From contig NZ_JAPEPJ010000001.1 of assembly GCF_026340255.1 (NCBI RefSeq), positions 372,001 to 436,000 on the forward strand: 64,000 bases of DNA, given 5' to 3'. Shown piece after piece: positions 59,971 through 64,000 of the stretch (its first letter is position 1; each line of letters starts with the position of its first letter). The notes under the pieces are model-generated. The model searched no databases, was not told where the DNA came from, and saw nothing but the letters and a program-made list of their open reading frames with translations. The position numbers and the translations under genes are program-made. The stretch is from Streptomyces sp. NBC_01408. Its GTDB lineage: Bacteria; Actinomycetota; Actinomycetes; Streptomycetales; Streptomycetaceae.

Positions 59971-59986
59971 TCACTCACAAGAGTGA
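59971..59986. promoter_or_regulatory. Small inverted repeat upstream of tnpA
   Basis: TCACTC-ACAA-GAGTGA, a 6-bp arm palindrome 13 bases upstream of the tnpA start codon. Possible binding site of the recombinase or its promoter; a TAGTGC lies six bases before the GTG. Confidence 0.4.
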
Positions 59987-60081
59987 CCTGACGGCACAAC
60001 AGCCGCCAACCCCCCGGGATGGGACACTGCCTCGCCGTCCGGCCGATGGACGCGCCATATGCCTCAAGTACGGTGGGCCGC

Positions 60082-61041
60082 GTGTCCGAGACCCGTCGCC
60101 CTCGCCCCCGTCGCCGCAGGCCGCTCCGTGCGGCCGTCGGTTTCCTCGTGCTGATCGCGGTGATCGGCTACTTCGCCGTGCAACGGGACTCCAACGGTGG
60201 CGCCGGCGCCCCGTACTGCACGGCCACCGGGGGCGCCGACAGCCGGCAGAAGTACGAGATGACCCCCGAACAGGCGGCGAACGCGGCGACGATAGCCGCC
60301 GTCGGCATCTCCAAGGGGCTGCCGGACCGGGCGGTGACCATCGCGCTGGCGACCGCGATGCAGGAGTCCTCGCTGCGCAACCTCGACCACGGCGACCGTG
60401 ACTCGCTGGGCCTGTTCCAGCAGCGGCCCTCGATGGGCTGGGGCAGCCCGGAGCAGATCACGGACCCGGTGTACTCGGCCGGGATCTTCTACGACCACCT
60501 CGTGGACGTCCCGGGGTACTCGCGGCTGCCGCTGACGGTGGCCGCGCAGAAGGTGCAGCGCAGCGGCTATCCGCAGGCGTACGCGAAGCACGAGCCGGAC
60601 GCGACGGTCCTGACGGCGGCCTTCGGCGACGGCGGCGTGCTGTTCTGCTCGGGCCCGGCGCCGCTGCGCGGGGACCCGGAGAAGGTCAAGTCGGAGCTGG
60701 TACGGGCCTTCGGCAAGCAGGCGCTCGGCGGCGCGGGCGGCCAGGGCGGCTCGCCGGACATCACGACGGAGCCGGCCGGCGGTGCCCCCGAGCCCGAGAT
60801 CAGCCTCCGGGTGAAGCGGGACGGCGGCCCTGACGAGGCGCGGCGCGGCCGGGCGATGGCGCACTGGGCGGTGGCCCGGTCGCACGAGCTGGGCATCGCC
60901 CGGGTCTCGTACGGGGACGAGGGCTGGATCGGCGGCAAGGCCCGGGGCCAGTGGCAGCCGAAGGGCGGCATCGGCAAGTCCGGTGACGGCGATCCGCACA
61001 ACGCCTCCGACGGCGAGGTACGGATCTTCATGGCCCGCTGA
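60082..61041 (+). CDS. Membrane-anchored lytic-transglycosylase-like protein
   Basis: 319 residues: basic N-terminus (RPRPRRRRPLRA), one helix (FLVLIAVIGYFAV), then an external domain with MQESSLRNLDHGDRDSLGLFQQRP, the lysozyme-like motif pattern common in Streptomyces (often annotated 'heavy metal transporter' or peptidoglycan enzyme). The catalytic glutamate would be E in MQESS. GTG at 60082 lies 7 bases after TACGGT (60069-60074), suggesting leaderless transcription. Originally divergent from dapE. Confidence 0.75.
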   Translation: MSETRRPRPRRRRPLRAAVGFLVLIAVIGYFAVQRDSNGGAGAPYCTATGGADSRQKYEMTPEQAANAATIAAVGISKGLPDRAVTIALATAMQESSLRNLDHGDRDSLGLFQQRPSMGWGSPEQITDPVYSAGIFYDHLVDVPGYSRLPLTVAAQKVQRSGYPQAYAKHEPDATVLTAAFGDGGVLFCSGPAPLRGDPEKVKSELVRAFGKQALGGAGGQGGSPDITTEPAGGAPEPEISLRVKRDGGPDEARRGRAMAHWAVARSHELGIARVSYGDEGWIGGKARGQWQPKGGIGKSGDGDPHNASDGEVRIFMAR

Positions 61042-61356
61042 GCCGCCCGCACGGCCAGGCGGCGAGGCCAGGCGGCGGGGCCCGCCCGGCGCGCACCACC
61101 CTGCGCGCACCGGCGACACGCCGGGCAGGCCGGTCCGGCCGCACGTACGAGGGGTCACCCCTGCGGGGGTGACCGGGTGCCCGGGGCACAGGGGCCGTAC
61201 GGGCAAAGAAGCGCAGGTGGGCGGGGATCCGCTGCATTTGTCGCGGAAGCCGATTAAACGATCCGTTACCGATCCTTTACCTATCGGGTCCGCAACTCCA
61301 CCCGCCCCTCGAGCGGTTGTACACGACGTACTCAGCCGCTACCGCTTAGGAGCATC
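61042..61356 (+). other. Intergenic region with terminator and repeated motif
   Basis: This 315-bp gap holds a hairpin GGTCACCCC / GGGGTGACC (61153-61174), probable terminator of the preceding gene, and a tandem GATCC(G/T)TTACC pair (61260-61281). I see no ORF with a ribosome-binding site. Confidence 0.6.
61260..61281 (+). promoter_or_regulatory. Tandem 11-bp direct repeat before the secreted-protein gene
   Basis: GATCCGTTACC followed directly by GATCCTTTACC, in an A/T-rich patch about 80 bases before the next start codon. Arrangement fits a regulator binding as a tandem dimer; which is unknown. Confidence 0.4.
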
Positions 61357-61755
61357 ATGACCCTCCCCCTGACCCGTCGGATCGCCCGTGCCGCGCTGCT
61401 CCTCGCAGCCGGGACAGCGCCCGTGGTCGGTGCGGCCGGCGTGGCCAGTGCCGCCGGTCTGGAGTCCGTGCCGCAGCTGGGCGCGCTCACCGCGCCGGAC
61501 ACCGCCGCGACCGACGTGGCCACGGACGCCGCGGGCCCCGTCACGGAGGCCCTTCCGGCCGCCGACCTGGCGGGCACCACGGGCGGCCTCCTGGGCGGGC
61601 TGCCCGCCACGCAGGACCTCCCGGCCGCCACGCAGGGCCTGCCGACCGACGCACTGCCGCTGGCCGGCGGTCTTCCGGGCGGCCTGCCCGGAGGTCTTCC
61701 GGGCGGCCTGCCCGGAGGTCTTCCGGGCGGTCTCCCCGGCGGCCTGGCCGGCTGA
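61357..61755 (+). CDS. Secreted low-complexity protein with GLPGG repeats
   Basis: 132 residues: a signal peptide (ARAALLLAAGTAPVVGAAGVASA), then Ala/Thr/Asp/Pro sequence and a C-terminal run of about six GGLPGGLP units encoded by a 24-bp tandem repeat at about 61670-61745. ATG at 61357 has TTAGGAG six bases upstream. No catalytic motif; possibly a structural or surface protein. Closed by a perfect terminator at 61771. Confidence 0.75.
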   Translation: MTLPLTRRIARAALLLAAGTAPVVGAAGVASAAGLESVPQLGALTAPDTAATDVATDAAGPVTEALPAADLAGTTGGLLGGLPATQDLPAATQGLPTDALPLAGGLPGGLPGGLPGGLPGGLPGGLPGGLAG

Positions 61756-61770
61756 CCGTCCAGGAGACGC

Positions 61771-61806
61771 CGAAGGGGCCGGGAGCACGAACTCCCGGCC
61801 CCTTCG
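61771..61806 (+). terminator. Terminator after the GLPGG gene
   Basis: Perfect 15-bp stem CGAAGGGGCCGGGAG / CTCCCGGCCCCTTCG with a 6-nt loop, 16 bases after the stop codon. Confidence 0.88.
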
Positions 61807-61825
61807 GGCTGTTCGAGGCGGTTCA

Positions 61826-62010
61826 GCCTAGAGGGGTGGGTCCGAGGTGGCGTCGTCCGCCCGCCAGGGCGGGCGGGGAGGCGTCAGGCGCGTGTGGCTG
61901 CAAGGCGGAGGAGGGAGTCGACGCGGAGCATCGGCGACCGACGACAACGCCGCAGACGCACGCGCCTGACGCCTCCCCGCAGGCGCCACCTCGGACTCAC
62001 CCCTCTAGGC
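61826..62010. repeat. Nested inverted-repeat element (long copy)
   Basis: Outer arms 61826-61852 and 61984-62010 (27 bp, one mismatch), inner perfect 21-bp arms 61874-61894 and 61959-61979, and a third hairpin CCGCCCGCC/GGCGGGCGG at 61858-61877. The right outer arm contains the dapC stop codon. The outer and third stems match the short copy at 30315-30387. A mobile MITE-like element or structured RNA is possible. Confidence 0.75.
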
Positions 62011-63118
62011 GCTTGACCGCCGCCTCGACCCGCTCGTCGGTGGCCGTGAAGGCGACGCGGACGAAACGCGCGCCCGCCTCCCCGTAGAAGTCGCCCGGCG
62101 CGACCAGGATGCCGATCTCCGCCAGGTGGGCGACGGTGTCCCAGCAGGGCTCGTCCCGGGTCACCCACAGGTACAGGCTCGCCTCGCTGTGCTCGACCCG
62201 GAAGCCGTGCGCCTCCAGGGCCGTGCGCAGCGCCGCGCGGCGGGCGGCGTAGCGGGCGCGCTGCTCCTCGACGTGGCGGTCGTCGCCGAGGGCCACGACC
62301 GTGGCGGCCTGCACCGGGGCGGGGGTCATCATGCCGCCGTGCTTGCGGATCTGGAGCAGCTCGCCGAGGACGTCCGCGTCACCGGCGATGAAGGCGGCCC
62401 GGTAGCCGGCCAGGTTGGACCGCTTGGAGAGGGAGTGGACGGCGACGATGCCCTCGTACGAGCCGCCGCACACGTCGTCGTGGAGGACGGAGACGGGCTC
62501 GGCCTCCCAGCCCAGCTCCAGGTAGCACTCGTCGCTGAAGAGCAGGATCCCGTGCTCCCGCGCCCAGGCCACGATCCGGATCAGCTCCTCCTTGGAGAGG
62601 ACCTTCCCGGTGGGGTTGGACGGGGAGTTGAGCCACAGCAGCTTCACACCGGCCGGGTCGAGCTCGGTGCCCGCGGGGTCACTCGCAAATGTCTCAGCGT
62701 CGTAGACGACCGGCTCGGCGCCGCACAGCCGCGCGCCGACCTCGTACGTGGGGTAGGCGAGCCGCGGGTACGCCACCTTGTCGTCGGCTCCGAGGCCCAG
62801 CTGGGTCGGCAGCCAGGCCACCAGTTCCTTGGAGCCGACCACCGGCAGGACGTTGCGGTGTCCGGCGGCGGTCGCGCCGAGACGGTCCCGTACCCAGCCC
62901 GTGATCGCGTCGCGCAGGGCGGCCGTGCCCCACACCGTGGGGTAGCCCGGGGAGTCCGCGGCGCCGATCAGGGCGCGCTGGATCAGCTCGGGCACCGGGT
63001 CCACGGGGGTGCCGACCGACAGGTCGACGATGCCGTCCGCGTGGGCCGCCGCCGTGGCCTTGTACGGCTCCAGCTTGTCCCAGGGAAAGACGGGAAGACG
63101 GTCGGATACTGCGGCCAC
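61997..63118 (-). CDS. dapC: Succinyl-diaminopimelate aminotransferase
   Basis: PLP-dependent class I/II aminotransferase, 373 residues; converts succinyl-amino-ketopimelate in lysine biosynthesis, the step before dapE. Signatures: LSVGTPVDPVP, WLNSPSNPTGK, FSDECYLELGW and the PLP lysine in HSLSKRSNLAGYR. GTG at 63118 has GAGAGAG-type sequence upstream. The last four codons run into the structured repeat. Counterpart of Rv1178, next to the ferredoxin gene. Confidence 0.9.
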   Translation of the reverse strand: MAAVSDRLPVFPWDKLEPYKATAAAHADGIVDLSVGTPVDPVPELIQRALIGAADSPGYPTVWGTAALRDAITGWVRDRLGATAAGHRNVLPVVGSKELVAWLPTQLGLGADDKVAYPRLAYPTYEVGARLCGAEPVVYDAETFASDPAGTELDPAGVKLLWLNSPSNPTGKVLSKEELIRIVAWAREHGILLFSDECYLELGWEAEPVSVLHDDVCGGSYEGIVAVHSLSKRSNLAGYRAAFIAGDADVLGELLQIRKHGGMMTPAPVQAATVVALGDDRHVEEQRARYAARRAALRTALEAHGFRVEHSEASLYLWVTRDEPCWDTVAHLAEIGILVAPGDFYGEAGARFVRVAFTATDERVEAAVKRLEG

Positions 63119-63225
63119 GGTGCGCTCTGCTCTCTCTGGTGACGGGGTCTGCGGACGGACAAACGCCTCGGTCCCGTGCGGCGGGCAAGCCGGACGGGAC
63201 CGAGGGGCGCTTCTGCCGTGAAAGG

Positions 63226-63555
63226 TCAGTGCTCGCCGTTGATGCCGGCGGGCAGCGCAGCGATGAAGGGGTGATCGCGCTCGATCAGGCCCAGCTTGGA
63301 AGCACCACCGGGCGAACCGAGCTCGTCGAAGAACTCGACGTTCGCCTTGTAGTAGTCCTTCCACTCTTCCGGAGTGTCGTCCTCGTAGAAGATGGCCTCG
63401 ACCGGGCAGACCGGCTCACAGGCACCACAGTCGACGCACTCGTCCGGGTGGATGTACAAGGACCGCTGGCCCTCGTAGATGCAGTCGACGGGGCACTCTT
63501 CGATGCATGCCTTGTCCTTGACGTCGACACAAGGCTCCGCGATGACGTAGGTCAC
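63226..63555 (-). CDS. fdxC: Seven-iron ferredoxin (FdxC-type)
   Basis: Electron carrier with [3Fe-4S] and [4Fe-4S] clusters. 109 residues: CVDVKDKACIEECPVDC and CVDCGACEPVCP provide the cysteines, followed by a C-terminal extension typical of actinobacterial FdxA/FdxC. GTG at 63555 has GAGGAGGAACG upstream. Directly before dapC on the same strand, as in mycobacteria; a terminator is not obvious between them. Confidence 0.92.
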   Translation of the reverse strand: MTYVIAEPCVDVKDKACIEECPVDCIYEGQRSLYIHPDECVDCGACEPVCPVEAIFYEDDTPEEWKDYYKANVEFFDELGSPGGASKLGLIERDHPFIAALPAGINGEH

Positions 63556-63672
63556 GCTCTCGTTCCTCCTCGGTAGGGCTTTCCATATCGCGCGGGAGCG
63601 CGGCGTCGTCGATGCCCACACCTAGTATCTCCGTTCCCGGGCACGATCCGAACAGGAGGGGCGGACAGAGCT

Positions 63673-64000
63673 GTGGAAATCACTGCCGGCGGGCTGCTGG
63701 AGGTCCGTATTACCCCGGCTGACGTGGGTAAACGAGTGTCTGTACGACGAGTGGAGGCCGGGCTGAGGGGATCCCCCGAGTTCACCGACACGGTAGGGGT
63801 TCTCACATCCTGGGACGCGGGTGTGCTGCTGATCACAAAAAAGAACGGCCAGTCCGTCCGTATCGCGGAATCGGCGCTGGTCGCGGGCAAGGTCGTGCCC
63901 GCGGCGCCGGCCCGCAGGCGGGGTCCGGCGGCCTCCTTCGAGGAGCTGACGCGGGTCGCCGCGCGGTCCTGGCAGCCTCTGGAGAGCGAGCCGCTGGGCG
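63673..64000 (+). CDS. GNAT-family N-acetyltransferase (partial, cut by window end)
   Basis: Runs off the window; 109 residues visible. Starts GTG 63673 (MEITAGGLLEVRITPADVGKR), with CAGGAGGGG about 12 bases upstream. The opening SH3-like region and the following SWDAGVLLIT, PAAPARRRGPAA, ASFEELTRVAARSWQPLES match the Streptomyces protein I know as GNAT acetyltransferase fused to an N-terminal barrel; the acetyl-CoA motif lies beyond the window. Divergent from the ferredoxin gene. Confidence 0.7.
   Translation, partial: MEITAGGLLEVRITPADVGKRVSVRRVEAGLRGSPEFTDTVGVLTSWDAGVLLITKKNGQSVRIAESALVAGKVVPAAPARRRGPAASFEELTRVAARSWQPLESEPLG

Larger units (their letters stand above)
57711..59990 (-). mobile_element. 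IS607-family insertion element
   Basis: A serine recombinase gene (tnpA) and an overlapping tnpB-like gene, both on the minus strand, together with short A/T-rich ends. IS607 elements have no terminal inverted repeats and make no target duplication. The left edge is near the CCTAGG at 57715-57720 and a GGGACTGAGT direct repeat (57719-57738); the right edge is likely beyond the 59971 hairpin. Both borders are approximate. Inserted between dapE and the following plus-strand gene. Confidence 0.8.

Overview
The window is very GC-rich, uses almost only G/C-ending codons, starts many genes with GTG and contains WhiB-family, TatB, AdnAB and DUF3152-type genes. This is a Streptomyces-like actinomycete chromosome, and mostly conserved core. 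Two blocks keep the gene order known from mycobacteria. Block A (1-35.5 kb) resembles the M. tuberculosis Rv3197A-Rv3211 interval: wblC/whiB7, uvrD2, mycoredoxin, nudC, adnB-adnA, moeZ, DUF3152, TetR, DUF3107, ferritin-like, DEAD-box helicase. Block B (45-63.6 kb) resembles Rv1229c-Rv1177: mrp, tatB, htrA-like, anti-sigma, ECF sigma, O-methyltransferase, DUF3117, tag, DivIVA-domain, folP2, LOG-like, dapE, dapC, ferredoxin.

Layout. 1-10 kb: the antibiotic-response regulator wblC, behind a promoter with a WhiB7-type signature and a leader carrying a translated-looking ORF and an attenuator, then uvrD2, mycoredoxin, NADH pyrophosphatase and an M20 peptidase. 6.2-13.7 kb: the AdnAB helicase-nuclease pair, both subunits expanded by repeat-derived linkers. 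13.9-15.9 kb: a stand-alone TnpB-like RNA-guided nuclease gene. 16-22.8 kb: an alkyltransferase-like protein, a kinase-like/flippase-like membrane fusion, a secreted peptidase and moeZ. 22.8-27.6 kb: a possible polysaccharide locus (PelF-like glycosyltransferase, membrane protein, epimerase, Spherulin-4/GH135-like protein). 27.8-36.8 kb: DUF3152 zincin, hydrolases, TetR, ferritin-like protein and an RhlE-type helicase that appears to start at CTG. 36.9-45 kb: MarC, PHP phosphoesterase, SUFU-like protein and a divalent-cation group (CorA, a channel-less MgtE-like protein, DUF1003). 45-52.6 kb: Mrp, TatB, HtrA-like protease and the ECF sigma/anti-sigma pair, with a divergent O-methyltransferase that may start at ATT. 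52.9-64 kb: enoyl-CoA hydratase, tag, folP2, LOG-like, dapE and dapC, ferredoxin and a partial acetyltransferase, interrupted by an IS607-family element inserted directly upstream of dapE.

Themes. DNA repair and stress control dominate block A. Envelope stress, protein export and lysine/peptidoglycan precursor synthesis (dapE, dapC) dominate block B. Non-core material consists of two TnpB-bearing loci, a palindromic repeat family that has entered coding sequence, a nested inverted-repeat element present twice, and one orphan type I-E CRISPR-like repeat with no cas genes nearby. Function calls rest on reading motifs and general family knowledge; no database search was run.
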